A DNA stretch of 64,000 nt from Pelagibacterium sp. 26DY04. Lineage in GTDB: Bacteria; Pseudomonadota; Alphaproteobacteria; Rhizobiales; Devosiaceae. This document shows, in pieces, positions 10,174-20,150 of the stretch. Within the stretch, counting starts at the first letter, position 1. Each line of letters starts with the position of its first letter. A program made the position numbers and the translations under genes. The stretch is taken from the NCBI RefSeq assembly GCF_031202305.1, contig NZ_CP101731.1:3823507-3887506 (forward strand). The letters run 5' to 3'. The notes under the pieces are model-generated. The model ran no database searches and had not been told where the DNA came from. It worked only from the letters and a program-made list of their open reading frames with translations.

Positions 10174-12756
10174 ATGACCCTGCATCCTTCGTCGCATTTG
10201 GACGACAGCCACCGCTCAACCCCGGTGCTCTCGATCACGATCCCCGTGCGTTTCGTGGGCCTGGCTATTGCCGCACTCTGCGTATTGGGCCTTGTATCCC
10301 TGGCATCCTGGAAGGTTGACGATCCCTCCTTCTCCTATGCCACCGACAAGCCGGTGGAGAACTGGCTGGGCTTTCCGGGCGCCGCGCTCGCCGACATCGG
10401 GTTCCAGCTCCTGGGGTTGGGCGCGCCGCTCCTGCTTTTGCCGCCGCTCGTCTGGTCGTGGTCGATGATTCGGCGCATCGTTCCCTCCTATCTCGGCCTG
10501 CGGCTGACCGGCTGGCTGCTGGGAACGGTGCTCGCCACCGGCGCTTTCGCCTGTATCCCCACCCCCGAAAGCTGGCCGCTCCCCCTGGGGCTGGGGGGCT
10601 TTGTCGGCACCGGCTTTTCCTCCCTTTTCGCCACCCTTGCCGGCCAGGCGCCGCAAGGCTGGGGCGCGATTGTCTATGGCGTGCTGCTGGCCGTCCCCGC
10701 CCTGGGGCTTGTCTGGCTGGCGTCCCGCTCGCGCTCGGTGTTCGAGAACGAACCCTCGGTGCCTGCCAAATCCACCCGCCGCCGCGCCAAGACACCCGAG
10801 CCGGAGCCCGAACCCGAAGAAGCCTCCGATTCGCCCGGCATCTTCGATGTGGCCATCGGCTTTGCCGCGCATTCCTTTTATGGCACGCGTGCCGCGCTCA
10901 AGCGCGTCTTCCGCCGCGGCAAGACGGACGCAGCGCTTCCCGCACGTCCCTTTCAGAACGCCGATTTCGAACCCCAGCTCGATCGCGCCATCCCGCTCGC
11001 CCGCCATCCCGAACGCGCCGAGCCGCCCCTCTCGCGCGATTGGGAGGACGAGCCGGCCAATGACGACGATTATGACGACTACGCACCGATAGCCGAACGG
11101 CGCGATTCCGATGACGACATCGCCCGGCTGATCGTCGAGCAGGCTCCCGCCGGCCGCGCCCGGGTGGCAGCTCCCGCCCCGCGTCCCGCCCCCTCGGCCC
11201 GCCAGGTGCGCGAGGCCCAGGCTACCTTCCTGCCCACCGACGGGTTCGAGTTGCCCCCGCTCGACCTTCTCGCCGCCCCCGGCGCCAACCAGCTTCTTCC
11301 CGAGCACCATCCCGATGCGCTGGAGGAAAACGCCAAGCGGCTCGAAGGCGTGCTCGAGGACTTCGGCGTCAAGGGCGACATCATCAATGTCCGCCCCGGC
11401 CCGGTCGTGACCCTTTACGAGCTCGAACCCGCCCCCGGCATCAAGTCGAGCCGGGTGATCTCGCTCGCCGACGATATCGCGCGCTCCATGAGCGCCATTT
11501 CCGCCCGCGTCGCCGTGGTCCCCGGCCGCAACGCCATCGGCATCGAATTGCCCAACAAGACGCGCGAAACCGTGTTCCTGCGCGAGCTTCTGGCGTCGTC
11601 CGATTACGACAAGGCCAAGGCCAAGCTCCCCATTTGCCTCGGCAAAACCATTGGCGGGGAGCCGATCATCGTCGATCTGGCCCGCATGCCGCACTTGCTC
11701 ATCGCCGGCACCACCGGTTCGGGCAAGTCGGTGGGGATCAACACAATGATCCTTTCCCTGCTCTATAAGATGGCTCCCGAGCAGTGCCGCCTGATCATGA
11801 TCGACCCGAAAATGCTCGAGCTTTCGGTCTATGACGGCATCCCGCACCTTCTGACCCCCGTGGTCACCGACCCGGCCAAGGCGGTCGTGGCGCTCAAATG
11901 GGCGGTGCGCGAGATGGAAGACCGCTACAAGAAGATGAGCAAGATCGGCGTGCGCAACATCGACGGCTTCAATGCCCGCGTCGCCGAGGCGGCGGAAAAG
12001 GGCGAGGTCATCACCCGCACCGTGCAGACCGGCTTCGATCGGGAAACCGGCGAAGCGATCTTTGAATCGGAAGAATTCGACCTCGAGCCGCTTCCCTATA
12101 TCGTGGTGATCGTCGACGAGATGGCCGACCTGATGATGGTGGCCGGCAAGGACATCGAAGGGGCCATCCAGCGCCTCGCCCAGATGGCCCGCGCCGCCGG
12201 CATTCATTTGATCATGGCGACGCAACGCCCCTCGGTCGACGTCATCACAGGCACGGTCAAGGCCAACTTCCCCACCCGCGTCTCCTTCCAGGTGACGTCC
12301 AAGATCGACAGCCGCACCATCCTGGGCGAACAGGGCGCCGAACAGCTCCTTGGCAATGGCGACATGCTCTATATGGCCGGCGGCGGCCGCATAAAGCGCC
12401 TGCACGGCGCGTTCGTGGCCGATGGCGAGGTCGAGGACATCGTTTCGCACTTGAAGAGCCAGGGCACGCCCGAATATCTCGAATCGATCACCGCCGAGGA
12501 CGATGACGGCCAGATGGGCGGATTCGATGATGATGGCGGCTTCGGCGGATCGGGAGACGAGCTCTACGACAAGGCCGTCAACATTGTTCTCTCCGACAAG
12601 AAAGCCTCCACCTCCTATATCCAGCGCCGGCTCTCGGTGGGCTACAACAAGGCCGCGACCCTGATCGAGCGCATGGAGCAGGAGGGAATCATTTCCCCCG
12701 CCAATCACGCGGGCAAGCGCGAAGTTCTCGTCGGGGACAATGCCGACGGTTACTAG
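10174..12756 (+). CDS. ftsK: DNA translocase FtsK
   Basis: An 860-residue septal DNA translocase that couples chromosome-dimer resolution to division. An N-terminal membrane domain with about four helices (residues 20-200) is followed by a charged, Pro-rich linker. Next comes the RecA-like motor, with Walker A GTTGSGKS around Lys518 and Walker [13 protein letters not shown]. The C-terminal winged-helix gamma domain ([21 protein letters not shown]) should read polar KOPS sequences. ATG at 10174 is the likely start; an upstream TTG at 10135 would add 13 residues. A CtrA-like motif lies upstream. Confidence 0.94.
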   Translation: MTLHPSSHLDDSHRSTPVLSITIPVRFVGLAIAALCVLGLVSLASWKVDDPSFSYATDKPVENWLGFPGAALADIGFQLLGLGAPLLLLPPLVWSWSMIRRIVPSYLGLRLTGWLLGTVLATGAFACIPTPESWPLPLGLGGFVGTGFSSLFATLAGQAPQGWGAIVYGVLLAVPALGLVWLASRSRSVFENEPSVPAKSTRRRAKTPEPEPEPEEASDSPGIFDVAIGFAAHSFYGTRAALKRVFRRGKTDAALPARPFQNADFEPQLDRAIPLARHPERAEPPLSRDWEDEPANDDDYDDYAPIAERRDSDDDIARLIVEQAPAGRARVAAPAPRPAPSARQVREAQATFLPTDGFELPPLDLLAAPGANQLLPEHHPDALEENAKRLEGVLEDFGVKGDIINVRPGPVVTLYELEPAPGIKSSRVISLADDIARSMSAISARVAVVPGRNAIGIELPNKTRETVFLRELLASSDYDKAKAKLPICLGKTIGGEPIIVDLARMPHLLIAGTTGSGKSVGINTMILSLLYKMAPEQCRLIMIDPKMLELSVYDGIPHLLTPVVTDPAKAVVALKWAVREMEDRYKKMSKIGVRNIDGFNARVAEAAEKGEVITRTVQTGFDRETGEAIFESEEFDLEPLPYIVVIVDEMADLMMVAGKDIEGAIQRLAQMARAAGIHLIMATQRPSVDVITGTVKANFPTRVSFQVTSKIDSRTILGEQGAEQLLGNGDMLYMAGGGRIKRLHGAFVADGEVEDIVSHLKSQGTPEYLESITAEDDDGQMGGFDDDGGFGGSGDELYDKAVNIVLSDKKASTSYIQRRLSVGYNKAATLIERMEQEGIISPANHAGKREVLVGDNADGY

Positions 12757-12894
12757 AGCCCAAACGGAACTGCGCCGGCACACGGGGAGTTTATCGCCGA
12801 GCCGGCCCGCCGGTTCCCGCTCTTGCCGCAATTGGGTTTTACCCCCGCATCCAAGGGGTAAACCCATCTCAAAAATACCGATCGGAGTTCCGCA

Positions 12895-13527
12895 ATGCTT
12901 CGCCTTGCCGCCGCCCTCGTTACCACCGTCCTCGCCGTCTTCGCACTGGCGATGCCGGCTTCAGCCCAGACGCGGACGCTGACGCCCGACGAAGAATTCG
13001 CGCTTCAGGAAATCTCACAGGCCAACAGCGCCATCCGCACCATGGCCGGCCGGTTCGTCCAGATCGACAGCCAGGGCGGACGCATCGAAGGCACCTTCTG
13101 GCTCAAGCGCCCCAACATGGTGCGCTTCCGCTATGATCCGCCCAGCCGCGAAGAGATCATCTCGCAAGGCTCGGGCTTTTACGTCATCAACCGCGCCGAC
13201 CGCACTCAATACGCCTATGCCCAGGAGCACGTGCCGCTGCGCCAGTTCCTCGGCGATCAGGTGAGCCTCATCAACACCAATCTCTCCGATGTGGTGCTGT
13301 CGGAAACCCATGTCTCGGTGATGATCACCGATGACAGCCCCATCGGCACGGTTCAGGTTTCGCTGATCTTCGATCGGGCGACCAATGACCTTGTGCAATG
13401 GAGCCTGATCGAGCCCTCGGGGGTCGAAACCACCTTCTCGATCACCGAGACGCAGAAGGACGTCGAGATCCCCAACACCTATTTCCAGATCGATCCCACC
13501 TACCGCTCGGTTTCCGCGCCCAATTGA
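12895..13527 (+). CDS. lolA: Outer-membrane lipoprotein carrier protein LolA
   Basis: A 210-residue periplasmic chaperone that carries lipoproteins from LolCDE at the inner membrane to the outer membrane. The signal peptide covers about residues 1-24, ending PASA before Q25. The body shows the family features TMAGRFVQIDSQGGRIEGTFWLKRPNM-like and YDPPSREEIISQG. CGGAGTTCCGCA precedes the ATG. It follows ftsK with 138 nt between, an order recalled from other Rhizobiales. Confidence 0.92.
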   Translation: MLRLAAALVTTVLAVFALAMPASAQTRTLTPDEEFALQEISQANSAIRTMAGRFVQIDSQGGRIEGTFWLKRPNMVRFRYDPPSREEIISQGSGFYVINRADRTQYAYAQEHVPLRQFLGDQVSLINTNLSDVVLSETHVSVMITDDSPIGTVQVSLIFDRATNDLVQWSLIEPSGVETTFSITETQKDVEIPNTYFQIDPTYRSVSAPN

Positions 13528-13616
13528 AGCTTAAGGCCGATCCGGAGCCGGGGCTTTACCGCGCCGGCCCGGATCGCCATAAAGGCGGCTTCTCGTTTCC
13601 GCTTTTCGAGTCGCCA

Positions 13617-14417
13617 ATGCCATCGCTTGCCACCTGGAACATCAATTCGGTCCGGCTGCGGCTGCCCATCGTCCTCGATTTCCTCTCCCAATACGCCCCC
13701 GATGTCCTGTGCCTGCAGGAGATCAAGTGCACAAACGACCAGTTTCCGCGCAAGGCCCTTGCCGACGCAGGCTATCGGCACCAGGCGGTCCATGGGCAGA
13801 AGGGCTATCATGGGGTGGCGATCGTCTCCAAACACCCCCTCGACGAGATTGAAACGCGGGGCTTTTGCGACATTCCCGACAGCCGGCACATTTCCGCCCG
13901 GCTCGATCTGGGGCACGGGCCGCTCACCGTGCACAATTTCTACGTCCCGGCCGGCGGCGATGAACCCGACCCCGATATCAACCCCAAATTCCGCCACAAG
14001 CTCGATTTCCTGGCCGAAATGCAGGATTGGTTCGACGAGCTGATCTTTGACGAGCGCCAGCTCATCTGCGGCGATTTCAACGTTGCCCCGCACGAAAACG
14101 ACGTCTGGAGCCATAAGCAGCTCCTGCGCGTCGTCTCCCATACGCCCGTCGAAACCGAAGCGCTCAACCGCCTTCTGGCCCGACGCAACTGGGTGGATCT
14201 GGTGCGCCAGCACATCCCCATCGAGGAAAAGGTCTATTCCTGGTGGAGCTATCGCGCCCGCGATTGGGAGGCCTCCGACCGCGGCCGGCGCCTCGACCAT
14301 ATCTGGGCCACCCGCGATGTCGCGGCCAAAACCCGCGCCGCCCACATCCTGCGGCCGGCCCGCGGATGGTCGGAAAAGCCCTCCGATCACGTGCCGGTGC
14401 TTGTCGAATTCGCTTAG
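13617..14417 (+). CDS. xth: Exodeoxyribonuclease III
   Basis: A 266-residue AP endonuclease and 3'-exonuclease of the EEP (exonuclease-endonuclease-phosphatase) fold, acting in base excision repair. Visible catalytic elements are WNINSVR at the N-terminus, Glu35 in LCLQEIK, GDFN at about residues 152-155, and the C-terminal SDHVPV histidine. ATG at 13617 gives the standard N-terminus; the ORF extends upstream but only in lolA shadow sequence. The TAG stop falls in the first bases of dispersed repeat copy 4. Confidence 0.93.
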   Translation: MPSLATWNINSVRLRLPIVLDFLSQYAPDVLCLQEIKCTNDQFPRKALADAGYRHQAVHGQKGYHGVAIVSKHPLDEIETRGFCDIPDSRHISARLDLGHGPLTVHNFYVPAGGDEPDPDINPKFRHKLDFLAEMQDWFDELIFDERQLICGDFNVAPHENDVWSHKQLLRVVSHTPVETEALNRLLARRNWVDLVRQHIPIEEKVYSWWSYRARDWEASDRGRRLDHIWATRDVAAKTRAAHILRPARGWSEKPSDHVPVLVEFA

Positions 14418-14538
14418 AGCCGTTCAGGATTTGATTGAATCAAACCTGGGCTCTAACCCTTGTTTGGTGGCGTTCCCGAACCGCAAAACCGCTTCCATCC
14501 CGGTCACGCCAGCAACATGCTTTTGCTGGACACGCTCC
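14415..14538. repeat. Bipartite hairpin repeat, copy 4 (inverted orientation)
   Basis: Here module B comes first. Stem AGAGCC (14416-14421) / GGCTCT (14449-14454) encloses TTTGATT / AATCAAA. Module A follows with GCGTTCCC (14470-14477) and GGACACGC (14528-14535). The TAG of the opening TTAGAGCC is the xth stop codon. Confidence 0.8.
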
Positions 14539-14731
14539 AAATCCTTCCGATTACGGTACAGGCGATCGCGCTCCCCACCTCCCCTCGTCGTCCTCGGGCT
14601 TGACCCGGGGACCCGCAACCTCTCCACACCCTATCGAAGACGTTTTGGACCCAACCGCTTCCGGCTGCCAAATGCAGCGGACCCTCGGCCCGAGGGTGAC
14701 CGATGGGGGCGTCCGCCGCAAAGAACGGCAC
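14539..14731. repeat. Gene-free stretch with a short palindromic repeat (family 3)
   Basis: Together with repeat copy 4 this forms a 314-base region without a gene. It contains CCTCGGG-CTTGA-CCCGGGG (14592-14610), found again in inverted orientation at 51842-51860 with one difference. The flanks (CTCGTCGTC and ACCCGCAA) are shared too, so these are copies of one dispersed element. Confidence 0.6.
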
Positions 14732-15184
14732 CTACCCCGAAAACCGGCCGCCCAATTGGGCGATGGAATCGAGATAGCGCACCAGTTCGGCCCGCAAGGT
14801 CTGCGCCACGTCCTCTGCAAGCTCGGGATGGTTGCGCAGCAGCTTGAGGAACGGTTCGCGCGGCACGAACAGCGCCGTGCTCGTTCGCATCGCCTTGATG
14901 GTTGCAGCCCTGGGGCGGGTGAGCATCAGCCCCAACTCGCCAACCAGCGCCACCGGTTCGATACGGAACCGGCCGCCGCCCTGGGTTTCGGGGTGGCTGG
15001 CTTCGAGCGCTCCGGAGACCAGGACGTAAGCCCCGTCAGCCGCTTCCCCCGCCGAATAGAGCGTGTCTCCGGCGCGCAACGACACATCCTCCGCAACGAA
15101 GGCCAAAAGGCGAAGCTGATCGTCCGAAAAGCTTGCGAAGATGTCGAGTTCACCGAACGCGGCCACCGCCGCCGCTTCGTCCAT
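14732..15184 (-). CDS. Cyclic nucleotide-binding domain protein
   Basis: A 150-residue protein made of a single cNMP-binding (Crp-like beta-barrel) domain with no DNA-binding helix-turn-helix. Typical elements are GDTLYSAGEAADGAYVLVSGALE, the phosphate-binding cassette VALVGELGLMLTRPRAATIKA, and a short C-terminal helix. It is probably a cAMP/cGMP-responsive or structural regulator. It lies downstream of a CenR/OtpR-type response regulator, a pairing I recall from Brucella and other Rhizobiales. ATG at 15184 follows GGGGGCAG; a TTG twelve bases upstream is possible. Confidence 0.82.
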   Translation of the reverse strand: MDEAAAVAAFGELDIFASFSDDQLRLLAFVAEDVSLRAGDTLYSAGEAADGAYVLVSGALEASHPETQGGGRFRIEPVALVGELGLMLTRPRAATIKAMRTSTALFVPREPFLKLLRNHPELAEDVAQTLRAELVRYLDSIAQLGGRFSG

Positions 15185-15259
15185 ACCTGCCCCCAAGCGC
15201 CACTTGAGAGCCTATGAATGGCATATTTTGACGCCTGCGCAAAGGTTTAGGTGTGCATG

Positions 15260-15401
15260 GGTTGTGCGCGCCGTTGGGTCAGGGCGAGTCGAAAAGGGCG
15301 GTTTTTGAGAACCGGAGCGGAGCGTACTGACGGTACGTGAGCACCGGAAGCGCAGAAAACTGCTCTTTGCAGGCCGCCATCACCAAATGGCCCGCACAAC
15401 C
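15260..15401. other. Long structured intergenic element (RNA-like fold)
   Basis: The outer arm GGTTGTGCG (15260-15268) pairs perfectly with CGCACAACC (15393-15401). A 13-bp arm AAAGGGCGGTTTT (15293-15305) pairs with AAAACTGCTCTTT (15356-15368) using two G-U wobbles. A small CGTAC / GTACG hairpin lies in the middle (15323-15337). It sits between cenR and the cyclic-nucleotide-binding gene and could be a mobile palindromic element or an RNA control element. The transcribed strand is unknown. Confidence 0.5.
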
Positions 15402-16084
15402 TAGGGCACCAGGCGATAGCCACCTTCTTCCGTCACCAAGAGCCGGGCGTTGGACGGATCGCGCTCGATCTTCTGGCGCAGCCGGTAGATATGGGTTTCC
15501 AGCGTATGGGTGGTCACCCGATTGTTGTAGCCCCAGACTTCGGCGAGCAGCACATCGCGCGAAATGGTTTTCGAGCCCTGCCGGTAAAGGAATTTGAGGA
15601 TCGAGGTTTCCTTGTCGGTGAGCCTGATCTTGCTGCCATCGCCATTTTCCAGCAGCTTGGCCGCCGGCTGGAAGCTGTAGGGCCCGATCGAGAACACCAC
15701 GTCCTCGCTCTGGTCGTGCTGGCGCAAAGCGGCGCGCATGCGGGCCAGAAGCACCGAAAAGCGGAAGGGCTTGGTGACATAGTCATTGGCCCCGCTTTCG
15801 AGGCCCTGGATTTCATCGGCTTCGCTATCCTGCCCGGTCAGCATGATGACGGGTGCGCGAAACCCTTCATTGCGCATGATCTTGAGCGCCTCGCGCCCAT
15901 CCATGTCGGGAAGCCCTACATCGAGCAGCACGAGATCGAAATGCTCGGCCTTTGTCTTCTGCCGGGCCGCGGCGGCTGTGTCGGCCTCGGTGATCTCGAA
16001 CTCGTCATAGGATTGGAGCTGCCCGATCAGCGCGGCCCGCAAATCGGCATCGTCATCGACAACCAGCAAACGGCGCTTGTTCAT
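15401..16084 (-). CDS. cenR: OmpR-family response regulator, CenR/OtpR type
   Basis: A 227-residue two-component regulator. The receiver domain has acidic pocket D10-D12, phosphoacceptor Asp55 in DLVLLDVGLPDMDG, Thr in MLTGQD and Lys in YVTKPF. The C-terminal OmpR/PhoB winged helix has the recognition helix near TTHTLETHIYRLRQKIE. The overall sequence resembles CenR of Caulobacter and OtpR of Brucella, envelope-homeostasis regulators; this assignment is from memory. GGAGA precedes the ATG. The cognate kinase is not in the window. Confidence 0.8.
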   Translation of the reverse strand: MNKRRLLVVDDDADLRAALIGQLQSYDEFEITEADTAAAARQKTKAEHFDLVLLDVGLPDMDGREALKIMRNEGFRAPVIMLTGQDSEADEIQGLESGANDYVTKPFRFSVLLARMRAALRQHDQSEDVVFSIGPYSFQPAAKLLENGDGSKIRLTDKETSILKFLYRQGSKTISRDVLLAEVWGYNNRVTTHTLETHIYRLRQKIERDPSNARLLVTEEGGYRLVP

Positions 16085-16183
16085 GGCAAAATCTCCGCTT
16101 CTCAAATCGGCCGGACCGTGCCCGGCTCAAATAGCTAAGATTCAATCTAGGTTTGGACCGGGGCGGCGCCAATCACATGCGCG

Positions 16184-16858
16184 TTATCGCGCGCCGAACA
16201 GCGCCGAGCCGACCCGAACCTGGGTGGCACCCATCAGGATCGCCGTCTCGAAATCCGCGCTCATGCCCATTGAGAGCTGATCGAGATCGGCTTGCCTGGC
16301 AAGGCCAGCCAATTGCGCGAAATAGGGCCCCGGCGGCGCATCGAGAGGCGGGATGCACATCAAACCAACGATATCGAGCCCGTATTGATCCTTGCAGCGG
16401 GCGACGAATTCGATCGTCTCGGAAACCGCGATGCCGGCCTTCTGCTCTTCGCCCCCGATATTGACCTGCACGAAGCAGGACAAACGCCGGTTCTGCTTTT
16501 CCATTTCCCCTGCGAGAATTTTCGCCAGCTTATCGCGATCGACGCTTTCGATCACATCGAAAAGCGCGACCGCGTCGGCGGCCTTGTTGGTTTGCAGCGG
16601 TCCGATCAGGTGCAGGACCAGATCGGGATGGGCGGCCTTGAGCGCCGGCCATTTGCCCTGGGCTTCCTGCACCCGGTTTTCCCCGAAATGGCGCTGGCCG
16701 GCATCGATCAGCGGCGCGATGGCTGCCGCATCGAACGTCTTGGACACCGCGACCAGCTCTGCCGGCCTTGAGCCCGGAATGCGCGCAGCGGCGCTATCGA
16801 TCCGCTTCCTGATGTCGGCGAGCCGTAAAGCGGCGGTTTCCGGGGCGTTCTGGCTCAT
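16184..16858 (-). CDS. PLP homeostasis protein YggS
   Basis: A 224-residue PLP-binding protein of the YggS/PROSC (YBL036C) family, a single-domain TIM barrel that buffers pyridoxal phosphate. The family core is visible as ELVAVSKTFDA (PLP lysine), RHFGENRVQEAQGK, LHLIGPLQTNK and the C-terminal LSMGMSADFETAI. It is transcribed divergently from leuS with 93 nt between the starts. Confidence 0.93.
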   Translation of the reverse strand: MSQNAPETAALRLADIRKRIDSAAARIPGSRPAELVAVSKTFDAAAIAPLIDAGQRHFGENRVQEAQGKWPALKAAHPDLVLHLIGPLQTNKAADAVALFDVIESVDRDKLAKILAGEMEKQNRRLSCFVQVNIGGEEQKAGIAVSETIEFVARCKDQYGLDIVGLMCIPPLDAPPGPYFAQLAGLARQADLDQLSMGMSADFETAILMGATQVRVGSALFGAR

Positions 16859-16951
16859 GGCGGTGGTTGACCTTCCAGTGCTTTTCTGGTGATGGTCGCC
16901 TACCCAATTTCTCGTTTTTTCTCAAGTATAGGGCCAGGACCGGTACTTTCT

Positions 16952-19573
16952 ATGGCAAACGCTTTTGAGCGCTACAATCCGCGCGAACAAGAACCCTTCT
17001 GGCAAAAGGTCTGGGCCGAAAACAAGAGCTTCGAAACCTCCAACGACGACCCGCGCCCGCCCTATTACGTGCTCGAGATGTTCCCCTACCCCTCTGGCCG
17101 CATCCATATGGGCCATGTGCGCAACTACACCATGGGCGACGTCGTCGCCCGTTTCCAGCGCGCCAAGGGCCGCAACGTCTTGCACCCCATGGGCTGGGAC
17201 GCCTTCGGCATGCCGGCCGAAAACGCCGCCATGGCCAACAAGGTCCATCCGCGCGAATGGACCTATGACAACATCGCCTCCATGCGCAAGCAGTTGCAAT
17301 CCATGGGCTTTTCCCTCGATTGGAGCCGCGAGTTCGCAACCTGCGACGAGGAATATTACCACCGCCAGCAGATGCTGTTCATCGACATGCTGGCCGCAGG
17401 GCTCGTCACCCGCAAGACCTCCAAGGTCAACTGGGACCCGGTCGACCAGACCGTGCTCGCCAACGAGCAGGTGATCGACGGGCGCGGCTGGCGCTCGGGC
17501 GCACCGGTCGAGCAGCGTGAACTGACGCAGTGGTTCTTCAAGATCTCCGATTTCGCCGAGGACCTGCTCGAAGCGATCGATGAGCTGGAGGATTGGCCCG
17601 ACAAGGTGCGGCTGATGCAGCGCAACTGGATCGGGCGCTCCGAAGGCCTGCGCGTGCTCTTCGAGGTCGCCGCCGGCGAGGCGGCGCAAAAGAGCATCGA
17701 GGTGTTCACCACCCGCCCCGACACCCTCTTCGGCGCCTCTTTCATCGCGCTGTCCCCCGATCACCCGCTGGCCGCGTCCCTGGCCAAGTCCGATCCTGAC
17801 CTCACGGCCTTCATCGCCGAATGCCGCCGCATGGGCACTTCGGCCGAAGTGATCGAAACCGCCGAAAAGAAGGGCTATCTCACTCCGCTCACCGTGAAAC
17901 ATCCGGTGATCGGAGGCGCGACGCTGCCGGTCTATGTCGCCAATTTCGTCCTCATGGACTACGGCACCGGCGCCATTTTCGGCTGCCCGGCCCACGACCA
18001 GCGCGACCTCGATTTCGCCCGCAAATACGACCTGCCGGTGATCCCGGTCGTCCTGCCGCCGGAAACCGAGGCTGGCGAGTTCGACATCGGCAGCGAGGCC
18101 TATACCGGTCCGGGCGTCGCCTTCAATTCCGGTTTCCTCGACGGCCTGGACGTCGAGGCGGCCAAGGCCGCCATCGCCGAGCACCTGGAAAAACGCAAGG
18201 TCGACGGCAAGCCGCAGGGCGTGCGCCAGGTCAATTACCGCCTGCGCGATTGGGGCATTTCGCGCCAGCGCTACTGGGGGTGCCCGATCCCGGTGATCCA
18301 TTGCGACACCTGCGGCATCGTTCCCGTGCCCAAGGAGCAATTGCCCGTGCGCCTGCCCGAGGATGTCGAGTTCGACACCCCCGGCAACCCGCTCGATCGC
18401 CACCCTACCTTCAAGCATGTCGATTGCCCGAGCTGCGGATCGAAAGCCCGGCGCGAAACCGACACCATGGACACCTTTGTCGATTCGTCCTGGTATTTCG
18501 CCCGCTTCACCGCCCCACGCGCCGAGGAGCCGACCATCCCCGAGATGGCCGACAAATGGCTGCCGGTCGATCAGTATATCGGCGGCATCGAGCACGCCAT
18601 TCTGCACCTGCTCTATTCGCGCTTTTTCGCCCGCGCCATGAGCAAGACCGGCCATATGCAGGTCGCCGAACCCTTCAAGGGGCTGTTCACCCAGGGCATG
18701 GTGACCCACGAGACCTATAAGGACGCCGCCGGCCAATGGGTGCCGCCGTCCGAGGTGGTCATCGATACCGTAGAGGGCGAGCGCATTGCCCGCTCGGCGG
18801 CCGATGGCGCGCAGATCGTCATCGGTTCGGTCGAAAAGATGAGCAAATCCAAGCGCAATGTTGTCGATCCCGACGACATGATCGCCACCTATGGCGCCGA
18901 CACGGCGCGCTGGTTCGTGCTTTCCGATTCCCCGCCCGAACGCGACGTGCAGTGGACCGAGGCCGGCATCGAGGGCGCCTGGCGCTTCGTCCAGCGCGTC
19001 CACAAGCTGGTCGGCGAAGCCGAGGCGCTTTTAAGGAGCGAGCCCGCGACCGTCGATGGCGACGATCCGCGCGTCATCGACATGCTCAAGATCGCCCACA
19101 AGGCCACGGCCCAGATCGAGGCCGATCTTGCCGGCCTGCGCTTCAATCGTGCCGTCGCCCAGATCTACGAGCTCGCCAACGCCATCCAGCGCTTCATGCC
19201 CCAGGTGAGCGAATCCCCGTCCTTGAGCAATATCGGCGCGCTGCGCGTCGCGATCGAGCGGCTGGTCCAGTTCATCGCCCCCATGATGCCGCATCTGGCC
19301 GAAAGCTGCTGGAAGACCTTGGGCCATGACACCATGGTCTGCGACACCCCCTGGCCCGAGACCGATCCGGCATACCTGGTCGACGATACGGTGGTGATCG
19401 CCGTTCAGGTCAACGGCAAGCGTCGCGGCGAAATCGAAATGCCCAAGGATGCGCCCAGCGCCCAGGTCGAGGCTGCGGCCTTGGCTCTCGAAGCGGTTGC
19501 GCGCATACTCGACGGCAATCCGCCCCGGAAAGTCATCGTCGTGCCCAACAGGATCGTCAATGTCGTTTGCTAG
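16952..19573 (+). CDS. leuS: Leucyl-tRNA synthetase
   Basis: An 873-residue class Ia aminoacyl-tRNA synthetase that charges tRNA-Leu. The HIGH-equivalent HMGH is at residues 52-55 and KMSKS at 629-633. The CP1 editing domain between them carries [12 protein letters not shown], the threonine-rich site that hydrolyses mischarged norvaline and isoleucine. ATG at 16952 gives the usual [22 protein letters not shown] N-terminus. The TAG stop is shared with repeat copy 5, which leads into lptE. Confidence 0.97.
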   Translation: MANAFERYNPREQEPFWQKVWAENKSFETSNDDPRPPYYVLEMFPYPSGRIHMGHVRNYTMGDVVARFQRAKGRNVLHPMGWDAFGMPAENAAMANKVHPREWTYDNIASMRKQLQSMGFSLDWSREFATCDEEYYHRQQMLFIDMLAAGLVTRKTSKVNWDPVDQTVLANEQVIDGRGWRSGAPVEQRELTQWFFKISDFAEDLLEAIDELEDWPDKVRLMQRNWIGRSEGLRVLFEVAAGEAAQKSIEVFTTRPDTLFGASFIALSPDHPLAASLAKSDPDLTAFIAECRRMGTSAEVIETAEKKGYLTPLTVKHPVIGGATLPVYVANFVLMDYGTGAIFGCPAHDQRDLDFARKYDLPVIPVVLPPETEAGEFDIGSEAYTGPGVAFNSGFLDGLDVEAAKAAIAEHLEKRKVDGKPQGVRQVNYRLRDWGISRQRYWGCPIPVIHCDTCGIVPVPKEQLPVRLPEDVEFDTPGNPLDRHPTFKHVDCPSCGSKARRETDTMDTFVDSSWYFARFTAPRAEEPTIPEMADKWLPVDQYIGGIEHAILHLLYSRFFARAMSKTGHMQVAEPFKGLFTQGMVTHETYKDAAGQWVPPSEVVIDTVEGERIARSAADGAQIVIGSVEKMSKSKRNVVDPDDMIATYGADTARWFVLSDSPPERDVQWTEAGIEGAWRFVQRVHKLVGEAEALLRSEPATVDGDDPRVIDMLKIAHKATAQIEADLAGLRFNRAVAQIYELANAIQRFMPQVSESPSLSNIGALRVAIERLVQFIAPMMPHLAESCWKTLGHDTMVCDTPWPETDPAYLVDDTVVIAVQVNGKRRGEIEMPKDAPSAQVEAAALALEAVARILDGNPPRKVIVVPNRIVNVVC

Positions 19574-19670
19574 AGCGTGTCCAGCAAAAGTGGAAACGGT
19601 TTTGCGGTTCGGACACGCGACAAAACAAGGACTTAGAGCATTGAAGCGATTCGGAGAAAAGCGGAAATGC
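19571..19670. repeat. Bipartite hairpin repeat, copy 5 (fused to the lptE start)
   Basis: Module A stem GCGTGTCC (19575-19582) / GGACACGC (19611-19618). Module B begins AGAGCATTGAAGCG (19635) and runs to AAATGC at 19670, where the similarity to the other copies stops and lptE continues. The left end gives the leuS stop codon. The AAGGA, TTG and first ten codons of lptE lie inside the repeat. Confidence 0.85.
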
Positions 19671-20150
19671 GTTTTTCGCGCCGCCGCCCTGGGCCTTGCC
19701 CTTTCGGCCTCCCTTGTCCTGAGCGGCTGCACGCTGACCCCTGTCTATGGCGATGCGGCCGCCGCCCGGTCCAGCCTGGCGCTGAGCTATGCCGAACCGG
19801 AAACCCGGCTCGAACAGGTCGTCTATCAGACGCTTTCGGCGCGCCTTGGTTCGGACGATCCCTCGGCCCCGCGGTTTTCCGCCACTGTTTCGGCCGGCGC
19901 CAGCCGGCTGGGCGTTTCCGAGCTATCGAGCCCGCTGACCGACTATCTGGTCACCGCAACGGTTACCTATACGGTGACCCAGAACGGCACGACGCTCGCC
20001 AGCGGCCGCCGCACCGGAACGGCCAGCTACCAGACCACCGGCCAATATCTTGCCGACGATACCGCCCGCGCCAATGCGCAGGAACAGGCGGCCCGCGCCG
20101 CCGCCGAAGCCGTACGGCTGGCGCTGATCGCGGCGCTCGCGCCGCAATGA
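19641..20150 (+). CDS. lptE: LPS assembly lipoprotein LptE
   Basis: A 169-residue outer-membrane lipoprotein that plugs the LptD barrel during lipopolysaccharide export. The proposed TTG start at 19641 has AAGGA nine bases upstream. It yields a classic lipoprotein signal: basic MKRFGEKRK, hydrophobic core, lipobox LSGC at Cys30, then TLTPVYG as in rhizobial LptE. No ATG is in frame nearby. The start and residues 1-10 are encoded by a dispersed repeat. It overlaps holA by ATGA, following the usual leuS-lptE-holA order. Confidence 0.87.
   Translation: MKRFGEKRKCVFRAAALGLALSASLVLSGCTLTPVYGDAAAARSSLALSYAEPETRLEQVVYQTLSARLGSDDPSAPRFSATVSAGASRLGVSELSSPLTDYLVTATVTYTVTQNGTTLASGRRTGTASYQTTGQYLADDTARANAQEQAARAAAEAVRLALIAALAPQ

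Noticed and set aside
10216..12867. Long minus-strand ORF (883 codons) opposite ftsK
   Set aside because: It mirrors ftsK codon by codon in a GC-rich genome. The product is His/Gly/Asp-rich low-complexity sequence with no domain, while the plus strand has full FtsK motifs.
16922..19003. Minus-strand ORF (693 codons) opposite leuS
   Set aside because: Shadow of leuS; no motif and improbable composition.
19667..19669. ATG at 19667 as the lptE start
   Set aside because: It is in the holA-upstream frame, not the LptE frame, and would not give the lipobox Cys.
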